Translations under genes and position numbers: made by a program
Source of the DNA: Mesorhizobium sp. WSM3862
GTDB taxonomy: Bacteria > Pseudomonadota > Alphaproteobacteria > Rhizobiales > Rhizobiaceae
Assembly: GCF_002294985.1 (NCBI RefSeq)
Contig: NZ_NSGE01000007.1
Location: forward strand, 124,001 to 188,000
Length of the DNA stretch: 64,000 nt
Reading direction: 5' to 3'
The notes under the pieces: model-generated
The model's input: only the letters and a program-made list of their open reading frames with translations
The model's database searches: none
What the model was told of the DNA's origin: nothing
In this document: one piece after another, positions 53,893-62,442 of the stretch
Numbering within the stretch: the first letter of the stretch is position 1
Layout: every line of letters begins with the position of its first letter

Positions 53893-54555
53893 TCAGGCGG
53901 CCGGCGTCGAGGTCGCGGCAAGCCACTGCCGGGCGATCGCGGCATCCGCGGCGCCGAACTCGTGGCCGGAGGCGACGATGCGCGCATCGACCTCGGCACG
54001 GCGCTGGCTGAAGAGCGTCACCAAGGCTGGCGCGAACGGGCCGTAGGTCTGGTCGGCCGCGCCGGCGATGATCAGCACTCGCGTTGCGGCAAGATCGGTC
54101 GCCGGCGCATCGTCGAGCACCGGCATGGCCCTGAGCAGCGCCGCCTGCCTGACGAGGCCCGGGTGAAGCAGCATCAGCGTGGAAACCAGATTGGCGCCGT
54201 TTGAGTAACCCAGGAAGGTCGCGCGAGTGAGATCAAGCTCGTGGTGCCGTGCGGCTTCCACCGCGAATTGGGCGAAAGCGGCCGTCTCCGCGCGGATGCT
54301 CGACTGCTCGAAGCTGGTCGGCGTGATTCGCTCGAACCAGCGAAAACCGTCCTCCTGGCGGATGCGGCCGCGTGCTGCGACAACCACCGCGCGCGGCGCG
54401 ATCCGCCTCGCCAGCGGCAAAAGTGTCGCTTCGTCCACGCCCGATCCATGCAGCACGAAAAGGCATTCGCCGCTCGCATTTTCCGGTCTGATCAGACGAT
54501 AGGAAAAGGGCAGATCACGCTGCAGCTCGCTGTTTTTGCTGTCATGTTCGGACAT
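53893..54555 (-). CDS. Alpha/beta hydrolase (phospholipase/carboxylesterase family)
   Basis: A 220-residue serine hydrolase with the nucleophile elbow GYSNGAN, an oxyanion region LFVLHGSGVDEATLLPLA, an aspartate in IAGAADQTYGPF and a histidine in ASGHEFGAAD. The layout matches YpfH/MhqD-type carboxylesterases. Convergent with sthA. Confidence 0.87.
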   Translation of the reverse strand: MSEHDSKNSELQRDLPFSYRLIRPENASGECLFVLHGSGVDEATLLPLARRIAPRAVVVAARGRIRQEDGFRWFERITPTSFEQSSIRAETAAFAQFAVEAARHHELDLTRATFLGYSNGANLVSTLMLLHPGLVRQAALLRAMPVLDDAPATDLAATRVLIIAGAADQTYGPFAPALVTLFSQRRAEVDARIVASGHEFGAADAAIARQWLAATSTPAA

Positions 54556-54758
54556 GATCAGATCCTTTTGATTCTACGGTGATTTCGCTGATTTGCCGGC
54601 TTCAAAACGGAATGTTTTCAAGCTCCGCGAAAGTTGATTGAACCCGGCGCATTTCGGGCCGTTTCTGCGCCGATACACTCCCGAACGGGAGGAATCGAAG
54701 CGGTGCGTCGGGGGTCGCATTGCTGGACATGAAACACCAGCTCTGAGGCCTTTTGTCG

Positions 54759-55931
54759 ATGACCATCCCCGTTTCTCAACGCGATACGCGTATCGATGTG
54801 CTGCGCGCGCTCGCCTTGCTCACCATTTTCGTCGACCACGTGCCGGGTACCGTCTTCGAAAACCTGACCTACAAGAACCTCGGCTTTTCCGATGCGGCAG
54901 AGGCCTTCGTTTTGATCTCCGGCATCTCGGTGGCGCTCGCCTATGGCACCAAGTTCAAGCCGGGGGGCAGGCTGCTGGCGACCCTCAAGATGTGGCGGCG
55001 CGCCGGCGTGCTCTACGTCACCCACATCGTCATCACCATGCTGGTGATCGCCCTGTTTTCCGCCACGGCCGTGTTCGCCCACCGCCCGGAGCTGTTGGAG
55101 ATGATCAACATCGAGCCGCTGATGAAGGACACGCCGGAGGTGCTTTTCGGCATCGTCACCCTCGGCCATCAGCTCGGCTACAACAACATCCTGCCGGTCT
55201 ATGCGGCGCTGCTTCTGGCGGCGCCGGCCTTCGTTCTGTTCGTCAGCTACAGGCCCGTGGCGGCACTGACCGTGTCCGGGCTGCTGTGGCTGGTCGCCGG
55301 CATCTGGCAGATCGCTCCGCCGAATTATCCCGAGCCGGGTCTCTGGTTCTTGAACCCGCTGTCCTGGCAGTTTCTGTTCAACATCGGCCTTGCCGCCATG
55401 CTGCATATCAAGCGCGGCGGCACCATCCCCGTAAACCGGTGGCTGCTGGGTTTCGCCGGCGTCTATGTGGTGGGCGCGGCGATCTGGGTGCACAGCCCAC
55501 TCTGGGGGCAGATCACCTGGTTCAATCTGCCGGTGGTGATCGGCGGCTTCGACAAGACCTTCCTGTCGCTGCCGCGGCTGCTGCATATCTTGGCCGTCAG
55601 CTATCTGGTAGTCGCCCTGCCGGCCGTATCGAACCTTTTCCGCGCCAAGCCCGACAATCCGCTGGCGATCCTCGGCAAGCGCTCGCTGCCCGTTTTCGTT
55701 GCCGGAACGCTGATCGCCATGGCCGCTCAGGTGCTCAAGCTGATCAATCCGGGCGGCCTCGCCTATGACACGCTGCTGATCGCTGCCGGCATCGCCATGC
55801 AGTTCGCGCTGGCGCTCTATCTCGAATGGCTCGCCGGTCTCGGCCCGACCCGCATCAAGCCGGCGCGTGCGGAGCCGGCGCGCACCGGGTTCCCTGTGCC
55901 GCCCATGCCGGCGCGGGTCGGCGGATATTGA
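54759..55931 (+). CDS. opgC: OpgC protein (osmoregulated periplasmic glucan modification)
   Basis: A 390-residue inner-membrane acyltransferase-3-like protein with about ten helices. The opening RDTRIDVLRALALLTIFVDHVPGTVFENLTYKNLGFSDAAEAFVLISG is the OpgC signature, and FNIGLAAMLHIKRGG and the tail are typical. OpgC adds succinyl groups to periplasmic glucans in alphaproteobacteria. ATG 54759. The 200-base upstream gap holds no recognised gene. Confidence 0.88.
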   Translation: MTIPVSQRDTRIDVLRALALLTIFVDHVPGTVFENLTYKNLGFSDAAEAFVLISGISVALAYGTKFKPGGRLLATLKMWRRAGVLYVTHIVITMLVIALFSATAVFAHRPELLEMINIEPLMKDTPEVLFGIVTLGHQLGYNNILPVYAALLLAAPAFVLFVSYRPVAALTVSGLLWLVAGIWQIAPPNYPEPGLWFLNPLSWQFLFNIGLAAMLHIKRGGTIPVNRWLLGFAGVYVVGAAIWVHSPLWGQITWFNLPVVIGGFDKTFLSLPRLLHILAVSYLVVALPAVSNLFRAKPDNPLAILGKRSLPVFVAGTLIAMAAQVLKLINPGGLAYDTLLIAAGIAMQFALALYLEWLAGLGPTRIKPARAEPARTGFPVPPMPARVGGY

Positions 55932-55940
55932 GATGTGGTT

Positions 55941-57020
55941 CTAGGATATGGGAGCAGGGCCCGTTGAGGCCCTGACGACGAGCTCAACGCCCATCGTCTC
56001 GCGCCGCACCGCGCCGTCATAGTCGAGGATCATGCGCGCGGCCCGCCGGCCGATCTCGGTGATCGGCTGCGCGATCGTGGTCAGCGGCGGGTCGCAGAGC
56101 GCGCCGTCGGGCACGCCGTCGAAGCCGACAACGGAAACGTCTTCCGGCACTTTCAGACCGCGCGCAGTCAGCCAGTCGATGGCGATCATGGCCATCCTGT
56201 CCGACATTGCCAGGATAGCGGTCGGCCGCTCGCCGCCGGCAAAGATCGCTTCGAGCCCGGCCCAGGTGCTCCTTTGCTCGTTCTCGGTCTCGAAGACCGG
56301 GATGCTCTTCGTGTCGACACCGAAGCCGGACAGTTCCTCGAAATAGCCGGCCAGACGATCGCGCGTTCCCGTGTAGACGGCCGAGCGGACCATTTCGGGC
56401 GTGACGAAGCCGGTGCGGTCATCGCCGAGAGTAAGCGACAGCACGGCGAAACGGCGATGCCCGAGTTCGGCAAGATGCCGCGCGGCGAGCCGTCCGCCAG
56501 CGATATTGTCGACGCCGATGGCCGAGATCGTCTCGTCGTGAAAGCCGAGCTCCAACGCCACGAAGGGCAGCCTGCGTTCGCGCGTCAGCTCGACGAGACG
56601 CGAGCCGCCTTCGATGCAGAACAGGATGAAACCGTCGACAAGCGCGCTCTGGATGTTCCAGGCGAGCTTCTCCTGGTTGGCCGCCGAAACCAATGCGATG
56701 CCGGCGCCGGTGGCGTCGCAGGCCTCGGAAATGCCGGCCATCATGACGCGCGCGAAGGGATCCTCGAAGAAGTAGGAAAGGGGCTCGGTCGTGCCGACGC
56801 CGATGGCATTGACCTTGCCGGCGCGCAGCAGGCGGCCTTTCGGATCAGGCCCGGCGTAACCCATCGCCTCCGCCACCGCCCTGACCCGCTCGCGCACCTC
56901 GGCGCGCACGACCTCCGGGCGACTGAAGACATTGGAGGCCGTCCCATGCGAGACGCCCGCCGCCTTGGCAATATCCGCCAGCCGGATGGGGCGTGCCTGG
57001 CCTTCGATGAGTGATGCCAT
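55941..57020 (-). CDS. LacI family transcriptional regulator
   Basis: 359 residues. The N-terminal helix-turn-helix and hinge (IRLADIAKAAGVSHGTASNVFSRPEVV) are followed by a periplasmic-binding-protein-like sensor (AIGVGTTEPLSYFFEDPFARVMMAGISEACD, GFILFCIEGGS, SVVGFDGVPDGALCDPPLTTI). ATG 57020 has GGAGAA upstream. It diverges from two tiny paralogous genes, and three copies of the palindrome TTGGATCGATTCAA (or its reverse complement) surround them, so it very likely controls them and itself. The ligand is unknown; a sugar is typical. Confidence 0.92.
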   Translation of the reverse strand: MASLIEGQARPIRLADIAKAAGVSHGTASNVFSRPEVVRAEVRERVRAVAEAMGYAGPDPKGRLLRAGKVNAIGVGTTEPLSYFFEDPFARVMMAGISEACDATGAGIALVSAANQEKLAWNIQSALVDGFILFCIEGGSRLVELTRERRLPFVALELGFHDETISAIGVDNIAGGRLAARHLAELGHRRFAVLSLTLGDDRTGFVTPEMVRSAVYTGTRDRLAGYFEELSGFGVDTKSIPVFETENEQRSTWAGLEAIFAGGERPTAILAMSDRMAMIAIDWLTARGLKVPEDVSVVGFDGVPDGALCDPPLTTIAQPITEIGRRAARMILDYDGAVRRETMGVELVVRASTGPAPIS

Positions 57021-57091
57021 GTCTGTTCTCCGAATCCGGTCGCATGTCGAACATGGACGCGGAATGTCCGACGGTCCACTTACCATTTTTG

Positions 57092-57105
57092 TTGGATCGA
57101 TTCAA
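57092..57105. promoter_or_regulatory. LacI-type operator O1
   Basis: TTGGATCGATTCAA with the central ATCGAT. It lies 72 bases upstream of the lacI-type gene and 9 bases before the -35 box of the divergent promoter. Confidence 0.78.
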
Positions 57106-57113
57106 ATTTCTCC

Positions 57114-57141
57114 TTGACTTCGGCGGTGCAGGGCTTATAAT
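57114..57141 (+). promoter_or_regulatory. Sigma-70-like promoter for the small twin genes
   Basis: TTGACT (57114-57119), a 16-base spacer and TATAAT (57136-57141). Both hexamers are near consensus, unusual for this high-GC genome. The -10 abuts operator O2. Confidence 0.8.
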
Positions 57142-57154
57142 TGAATCGATCCAA
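57141..57154. promoter_or_regulatory. LacI-type operator O2
   Basis: TTGAATCGATCCAA, the exact reverse complement of O1, beginning at the last base of the -10 box. A bound repressor here would block initiation. Confidence 0.78.
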
Positions 57155-57193
57155 GTCACCTGACATGAAGCAAGATACGAGAAGGAGGGTGCC

Positions 57194-57337
57194 ATGCATC
57201 CGGTCAACTTTTTGTTCGAGGACGTCTACCGCAACGATTGGGGCATTGCTTCGGCCGCGCAGAGTGAGCGGCGCTGCGGCAAGACAGGCCCGTGGAAGCG
57301 TCAGCCCCGCTTCATCGTGGAGCGCAAGCGCGCCTGA
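57194..57337 (+). CDS. Small protein A of the LacI-linked twin pair (47 aa)
   Basis: 47 codons. The head MHPVNFLFEDVYRNDWGIA matches that of the next small gene at M, H, P, L, F, E, D, Y, R, N, W, G and I. The tail is basic with W and P (TGPWKRQPRFIVERKRA). AAGGAGGGTGCC precedes the ATG, an excellent ribosome site. Many codon differences from its twin in the shared head are synonymous, suggesting selection on the protein. No known family; no membrane segment or signal peptide. Under the strong promoter at 57114 and operators O1 and O2. Confidence 0.75.
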   Translation: MHPVNFLFEDVYRNDWGIASAAQSERRCGKTGPWKRQPRFIVERKRA

Positions 57338-57364
57338 GCAGCCAGTCTTTTTCGCGTCGATCGG

Positions 57365-57378
57365 TTGGATCGATTCAA
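57365..57378. promoter_or_regulatory. LacI-type operator O3
   Basis: TTGGATCGATTCAA, identical to O1, 17 bases before the start of the second small gene and between the two genes. Confidence 0.75.
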
Positions 57379-57394
57379 TTGAAGGAACCAAGCC

Positions 57395-57532
57395 ATGCAT
57401 CCCATCAGCCATCTTTTCGAGGACATCTATCGCAACTATTGGGGCATCTCGCCGGCAACCGACCGGCCGGAACGGCGGCGCGCGGCGGAGCCGGCGTCGC
57501 GCCAGCGGCGCCTGCGTCGGGGAGGGCGGTAG
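57395..57532 (+). CDS. Small protein B of the LacI-linked twin pair (45 aa)
   Basis: 45 codons. The head is MHPISHLFEDIYRNYWGIS, paralogous to protein A, with a strongly Arg-rich tail (RPERRRAAEPASRQRRLRR). GAAGGA precedes the ATG. The operator-site-gene arrangement of protein A is repeated here in shorter form, so this looks like a tandem duplication of a regulated unit. Unknown function; the basic tails could bind nucleic acid or an acidic partner (speculative). Confidence 0.75.
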   Translation: MHPISHLFEDIYRNYWGISPATDRPERRRAAEPASRQRRLRRGGR

Positions 57533-57576
57533 TCGCGGCCCATTTTCCGACGAGCCTCAGCAATGGCAAGGCGGAT

Positions 57577-57951
57577 CTAGGACCCTGGGCGCCACAGCGC
57601 CGAGACCGCAATCGCCAGCCAGCCGACGATAAGCAGCGTGCCGCCGATCGGCGCCGACATCGGAAACAGTCGCGAACCGAGGAAATCCCGGGCGAGAAGA
57701 TCGCCCGAGAACAGCAGCAGGCCGACAAGGAGCGCCAGGCTTGCGATCCTCAGATACCGGCTGCCGCCGATAAGACCGATGGCGAGGAAGACCGGCGCAT
57801 GCATCAGCAGGAAGGATGCGGCCGTGCCGGTGAAGGCGCCGCCGCGATGCGCGGCCGCCGCCGACAGCGCCACCCCTGCCGCGCCGACGAGACCGCCTGC
57901 CAGCACGAGGATGCGGCTGCCGCCGTCTGATGGTTGCCCGGCAAGACTCAT
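57577..57951 (-). CDS. DUF423 family membrane protein
   Basis: 124 residues, four membrane helices in the DUF423 (YgdD-like) pattern. LAGGLVGAAGVALSAAAAH is followed by FLLMHAPVFLAIGLIG, LLLFSGDLLARDFLG and PMSAPIGGTLLIVGWLAIAVSAL. Function unknown. The next gene upstream (an MFS transporter) is 30 bases away on the same strand. Confidence 0.9.
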   Translation of the reverse strand: MSLAGQPSDGGSRILVLAGGLVGAAGVALSAAAAHRGGAFTGTAASFLLMHAPVFLAIGLIGGSRYLRIASLALLVGLLLFSGDLLARDFLGSRLFPMSAPIGGTLLIVGWLAIAVSALWRPGS

Positions 57952-57981
57952 TTCGATGCTCCGTCTTCGATCGCGCGCGGC

Positions 57982-59226
57982 TCAGGATTCGCCGGCTTCG
58001 AGCAGCATATGCCGTGCGCGCCGCGTCTGGACAATCCAGTTATAGACCGCCCCCAGCGCCATCAGCACCGATGTGCCCAAGAACGCCGCCCGCATGCCGA
58101 AATGGCCGCCGACGAAGCCTCCGGCGAGCGGTCCCGCGACCTGGCCGACATACTGCGCCGAGATCGATAGTCCGAGCACATTGCCGCCGACGCCGTCGGG
58201 GATGTTGTGACGGATGACGCTGGTGATGCAGGGCAGGAGGCCGCCCAGCGCCAGCCCCATCAGGAAGCGCAACCCGATCAGCTGCCAGCCGTCGGTGACG
58301 AAAGCTTGCGGGACAAGCAGCAGCGCAGAAATCGCGAGCGCGCCGACGACCACGTTCCAGTGGCCGACCCGATCGGCAAGCTTGCCCAGCCACGACGAGG
58401 ACAGGATGGTTCCAAGCGCGGCCGCCGACATCACCACGCCCGCGACCATCGTCACCTTGCTCTGGTCCGCGACGAGCTGCTGCACATAGACCGTGATGAT
58501 CGGCTCGATCGACATGGTTGCAAAGGCGAGCAGCATGCCGGTCGTCAGCATCGCGACGACCGGGCGCTTGTCGGGAATCTGTGCCCAGCTGCTCTTCGGC
58601 TTTGCCGACGAGACCGGTTTGGGAGCCGGCGGGTTTTCCTTGATCAGGAAAGTCGTGGCCAGGAAAGCGAGAAAGATGACAGCGCCTGACAACAGGAAGG
58701 TGGCGCGGATGCCGATCACCGGCGGCAGCATGCCACCAAGCAGCGGTCCGACCAGCGAGCCGGCCGTGATACCGGCCGACAGCACGCCGAGCGCCCAGCC
58801 GGAGCGCTCCTTTGGCGTCTGCATCGCCACCAATATCGTCGATCCCGAGGAGTAGCCGCCGGCAAAGCCGATCAGGAGCCTCAGCAACACCAATTGCCAG
58901 ACGCTCTCGACCATACCGGTCAGCGACATGCAGATCGCCATGCCGAACGAGGCGCGCACCAGCATCAGCTTTCGGCCGTAACGGTCGCCGAGCCGCCCCC
59001 ACAGAGGGGCGACCAGCGCCGCGGCAAAGAAGGTGGCACCGTAAGCAACTCCTGACCATTGCACGATTGCCGCGTGCCCTTTGGCACCCAGCTGTTCGAC
59101 ATAAAGCGGCAGGAACGGCAACAGCAGCGTCATGGCAATCAGCGTGCTGAACGAGCCGGCGAAGCAGACGGCGAGATTGCGTCGCCAATGGATATTGTAG
59201 CCGCTCTGGGTGCTGTTTTCTGCCAT
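57982..59226 (-). CDS. MFS multidrug-type transporter (12 TM)
   Basis: A 414-residue permease. Motif A is GRLGDRYGRKLMLVRA, the TM5 motif C-like GITAGSLVGPLLGGMLPP marks the drug:H+ antiporter group, and a second motif-A copy reads GKLADRVGHWNVVVGA. ATG 59226. Divergent from a GntR-type regulator 67 bases away, with a palindrome between them, which suggests regulated export. Confidence 0.9.
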   Translation of the reverse strand: MAENSTQSGYNIHWRRNLAVCFAGSFSTLIAMTLLLPFLPLYVEQLGAKGHAAIVQWSGVAYGATFFAAALVAPLWGRLGDRYGRKLMLVRASFGMAICMSLTGMVESVWQLVLLRLLIGFAGGYSSGSTILVAMQTPKERSGWALGVLSAGITAGSLVGPLLGGMLPPVIGIRATFLLSGAVIFLAFLATTFLIKENPPAPKPVSSAKPKSSWAQIPDKRPVVAMLTTGMLLAFATMSIEPIITVYVQQLVADQSKVTMVAGVVMSAAALGTILSSSWLGKLADRVGHWNVVVGALAISALLLVPQAFVTDGWQLIGLRFLMGLALGGLLPCITSVIRHNIPDGVGGNVLGLSISAQYVGQVAGPLAGGFVGGHFGMRAAFLGTSVLMALGAVYNWIVQTRRARHMLLEAGES

Positions 59227-59265
59227 GTCATGCCTACTTGGTTGTCCGGGATTGTTCCGGATACC

Positions 59266-59288
59266 ATTTTGGGATACCAAATCGGTAT
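59266..59288. promoter_or_regulatory. Candidate GntR operator between the MFS and GntR genes
   Basis: ATTTTGGGATACCAAAT (59266-59282) is a near-palindrome, and ATACC-AAATC-GGTAT (59274-59288) overlaps it. It ends six bases before the regulator start. Confidence 0.5.
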
Positions 59289-59293
59289 GCGTC

Positions 59294-60010
59294 ATGAACC
59301 TCAACCCAGCCGCTGTCAATGCGGTGCCGAAGAGCGGAACGACAATGTCGCAAATGCAGAATGTCGAAAGGCAGCTTCGCGGAATGATCCTTGGGCTCGA
59401 GATCGGCCCGGGCGAGCGGCTGACCGAGCGTTGGATCGAAAGTCGCTTCGGCGCCTCCCGCACCCCGGTCAGGGCGGCGCTGCTGCGCCTCGAGACCGAA
59501 GGGCTGATCGCTCGTGACGGCCGCGGCTGGACGGTGGCGCCGATCAATCTCGCCGAGCTCGGCCAGATCGCCGTCTACCGCGAGGCGGTCGAGGTGGCGG
59601 CGGTGCGGTTGACGGCGTCGCTGGAAGATCGCAGCGGGATCGAGGTGATCGCGGCGATGCTCGATTCCTGCGACGCCGGTACGCCTCGCGAGGAATGGCA
59701 CCGCGTTGGTCTGGATTTTCACATCGAGCTGGCCAGGCTTTCCGGCAATGAATTCCTGCTTAGGGGAGTCCGCGATGCAATGACCAGGCTCTCCCGCGCG
59801 CGTTGGCTGGAAGTGCGCGACACGGCGGCGCTTGGCCGCGCCTGGGCCGAGCACCACGCCATCCTGGCTGCCGTGCGAAAGGGTGACGCCGAAAAGGCGG
59901 CACGGCTGCTCTCGGCCCACATCGCCGGCAGCCGCCACCGCCTGGTGACTTCGCTGCATGACGACCGGCGCGGCCTGCGCGCCAGGGGCTTTGCTGTCGT
60001 CGCTGCCTGA
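59294..60010 (+). CDS. GntR family transcriptional regulator (FadR/FCD type)
   Basis: 238 residues. The winged helix (QLRGMILGLEIGPGERLTERWIESRFGASRTPVRAALLRLETEGLIARDGRGWTV) is followed by an FCD-type all-helical domain with the ligand histidines in LDFHIELARLSGN and AWAEHHAILAAVRKGDAEKAARLLSAHI. It likely controls the divergent MFS gene and responds to a carboxylate-type ligand (typical of the class). ATG 59294. Confidence 0.92.
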   Translation: MNLNPAAVNAVPKSGTTMSQMQNVERQLRGMILGLEIGPGERLTERWIESRFGASRTPVRAALLRLETEGLIARDGRGWTVAPINLAELGQIAVYREAVEVAAVRLTASLEDRSGIEVIAAMLDSCDAGTPREEWHRVGLDFHIELARLSGNEFLLRGVRDAMTRLSRARWLEVRDTAALGRAWAEHHAILAAVRKGDAEKAARLLSAHIAGSRHRLVTSLHDDRRGLRARGFAVVAA

Positions 60011-60124
60011 TCCTCGGCCATCGTCGAATATTAGAACTTCAACAAGTTCGTCAGCTTGGGCGGGCTTGCAAGATGTTCGGCACAATGCTGTAGGAGGCGA
60101 CGGACATCTTTAAACGACGGACGC

Positions 60125-61096
60125 ATGGCCTCGCCCTTACGCACCGCAGCGCGGGTATTTTATTTCATACGCAACATCACCCGCGATGTGGCGCCGCAGG
60201 CTCTCTTTCGCCAGCGGCTTGCGCGCCGGCTGGAGCAGGCACGGCTCTCCAGCAAAACGGTCCGTGATCGGGTCAACTACTACAACCGGCTCGACCATAG
60301 CTTCGTGCCGAGCGCGGCGGCGGTGCCCGCCAGTCAAATACCCAAGTTCGGGAGCATGTACTATTACGACCTGAAGGAGTTCGCCCGCTACTTCGATCGC
60401 CACCTGCTCATCGATCTCGAGTTCGGCGACGTCGTCGACGTTCCGGCGGTGCCGTCAATCGTCAAGGACCGCCCGATCCGCAACGACAACGGCAACGCCG
60501 TGATCATGAAGCTCGACAAGTTCCGCCATTTCAACATGCCAAAGGACAATTTGTCCTTCGCCGACAAGCGCCCGATGGCGGTCTGGCGCGGTCATTTCAA
60601 CAATCCGATCCGCAAACGGTTCGTCGATGCCGTGCGCGACCTGCCGTCTTGCGATGCCGGCTCGCCCAAGCCAAGCGCCCCGGAGAACTATCGCAAGCCG
60701 TATCTCACGATCGCGCAGCAGCGGCAGTTCCGCTACATCGTCTCGCTCGAAGGCAATGACGTGGCGACGAACCTCAAGTGGATCATGAGCTCGAATTCGC
60801 TCTGCCTGATGCCGCCGCCGACCTACGAAACCTGGTTCGCCGAGGCTGAGCTCGAGGCCGATGTTCACTACGTGCCTCTGGCGTCGGATTTTTCTGACGT
60901 CGCCGACAAGATCGCCTATTTCGAAAAGCACCCGGCGGAAGCCCAACGCATCATAACGGCGGCCAACGCCTATTGCCGCCGGTTCAGCAACGAAAAGGAC
61001 GAGCGGGCGGTATCGCTACTCGTCCTCTACAAATATTTCGTGCTCAGCGGCCAGGTCGAACCCGACCCGGAAGTCTGGCGTTTTATCGCCGGCTGA
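60125..61096 (+). CDS. Glycosyltransferase family 90 (LpsA/CAP10-like)
   Basis: 323 residues. Hallmarks of GT90 enzymes: MAVWRGHFNNPIRKRFVDA, KPYLTIAQQRQFRYIVSLEGNDVATNLKWIMSSNSLCLMPPPTYETWFAEAELEADVHYVPLA and DVADKIAYFEKHP. Rhizobial relatives add sugars to the lipopolysaccharide core (LpsA). ATG 60125 gives a basic N-terminus; upstream in-frame codons are poor. It stands alone between a GntR gene and a terminator. Confidence 0.85.
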   Translation: MASPLRTAARVFYFIRNITRDVAPQALFRQRLARRLEQARLSSKTVRDRVNYYNRLDHSFVPSAAAVPASQIPKFGSMYYYDLKEFARYFDRHLLIDLEFGDVVDVPAVPSIVKDRPIRNDNGNAVIMKLDKFRHFNMPKDNLSFADKRPMAVWRGHFNNPIRKRFVDAVRDLPSCDAGSPKPSAPENYRKPYLTIAQQRQFRYIVSLEGNDVATNLKWIMSSNSLCLMPPPTYETWFAEAELEADVHYVPLASDFSDVADKIAYFEKHPAEAQRIITAANAYCRRFSNEKDERAVSLLVLYKYFVLSGQVEPDPEVWRFIAG

Positions 61097-61097
61097 C

Positions 61098-61120
61098 CTC
61101 CGCGCCTTTCGGGCGCGGAG
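61098..61120. terminator. Hairpin between the GT90 and aldo/keto reductase genes
   Basis: CTCCGCGCC-TTTCG-GGCGCGGAG, a perfect 9-base-pair stem two bases after the GT90 stop. Convergent genes; works in either direction. Confidence 0.65.
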
Positions 61121-61134
61121 CACGGCGCGAATTC

Positions 61135-62178
61135 TCAGATATCGCTGCGGTCGAGCACCAGGTCGGCGGGGCCGAACCGGTTCTTGGCGGTGAGCTGCTG
61201 GTGCCAGTAGGGATAAAGCACCGGCGGCCGGCTGACGTCGTCGAGGCGCAGGCGCTCGTCCAGGGACAGCGTCAGGCTGGCCGCGGCGAGGTTGTCCTTG
61301 AGCTGGGCTTCGTTGCGGGCGCCGATCACCAGCGAAGAAACGGCCGGGCGGCCGAGCAGCCAGGCAAGCGCCACCTGTGCCGCCGAAACGCCGCGCGCCT
61401 TGCCGATTTCGACCAGAACGTCGACGATCCGCCACAACCTGTCCTCGTCGCGGATCGGCGGTTCGGACCAGCCGCCAAGCTGGCGGGCCGACGGGCTGTC
61501 GCGGCGGTATTTGCCCGACAGCAGGCCGCCGGCCAGCGGGCTCCACACCAGCACGCCAAGACCCTGGTCGACCGAGATCGGCAGCAACTCGTACTCCGCC
61601 TCGCGCGCTTCCAGCGTGTAGTGGATCTGCTGCGTGACGAAGCGCGGCTGATGATGGCTGTCGCTGATCGAGAGCGCCTTCATCACCTGCCAGCCCGAAT
61701 AATTGGAACAGCCGACATAACGGACCTTGCCCTGGCTGACCAAAGTGTCGAGCGCAGCGATCGTTTCCTCCAGCGGCGTGACCCCATCCCACTCATGCAG
61801 GAAATAGATGTCGATCACGTCGGTCTTGAGCCGCTTCAGGCTCCTCTCGCATTCCCGAATCAGGTGATGGCGCGACAGGCCTTCGTCGTTGGGGCCGTTT
61901 CCGATCCGCATGCGCGCCTTGGAGGCGATGAGCACATCGTTCTTGCGCTTGCCGCTGAGCGCCTCGCCGACGATCTCCTCCGACAGGCCGTTCGAATACA
62001 CGTTGGCGGTGTCAATGAGATTGATGCCGGCATCGATGCAGGTATCGATGATGCGGCTCGCCTGCGAAAGATCCGAATTGCCGACCGCGGCGAACGGGCC
62101 CGTCCCGCCGAAGGTCATTGTGCCAAGGGTCAAAGTCGAAACCTTCAGGCCGGAACGGCCAAGCGTGCGGTATTCCAT
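61135..62178 (-). CDS. Aldo/keto reductase
   Basis: A 347-residue (beta/alpha)8 NADPH-dependent oxidoreductase. The tetrad is D in NLIDTANVYSNG, Y in that same motif, K in LIASKARMRIG and H in IYFLHEWD. The NADPH site includes SPLAGGLLSGKYRRDSP and SSLVIGARNEAQLKDNL. It resembles the AKR11/AKR12-type group. Substrate unknown. Confidence 0.9.
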   Translation of the reverse strand: MEYRTLGRSGLKVSTLTLGTMTFGGTGPFAAVGNSDLSQASRIIDTCIDAGINLIDTANVYSNGLSEEIVGEALSGKRKNDVLIASKARMRIGNGPNDEGLSRHHLIRECERSLKRLKTDVIDIYFLHEWDGVTPLEETIAALDTLVSQGKVRYVGCSNYSGWQVMKALSISDSHHQPRFVTQQIHYTLEAREAEYELLPISVDQGLGVLVWSPLAGGLLSGKYRRDSPSARQLGGWSEPPIRDEDRLWRIVDVLVEIGKARGVSAAQVALAWLLGRPAVSSLVIGARNEAQLKDNLAAASLTLSLDERLRLDDVSRPPVLYPYWHQQLTAKNRFGPADLVLDRSDI

Positions 62179-62442
62179 GTCAGGTCCTTGCGATTTGTTT
62201 TGAAGAGGCGCGGCGTCGCGGGCGCCGGGAAGAGGCGAAGTATTTGTAGGACAATTCGGGCGGCTTGTCGCCCCGCCATCGATACGGGCCGATCACATAT
62301 CGGCTGGTCCAGCGTTGCCGGCTCCTGCTCGCAATAAAACCGTCATTGCGCGTCTGTATCTCAGTCGGCTTACGGAGTTGTGCTTCCGGCCGCGGCCGGA
62401 GCGCATCCGAGGCGAAAGTGGCTGACAGGCAGGAGCTGCGCA

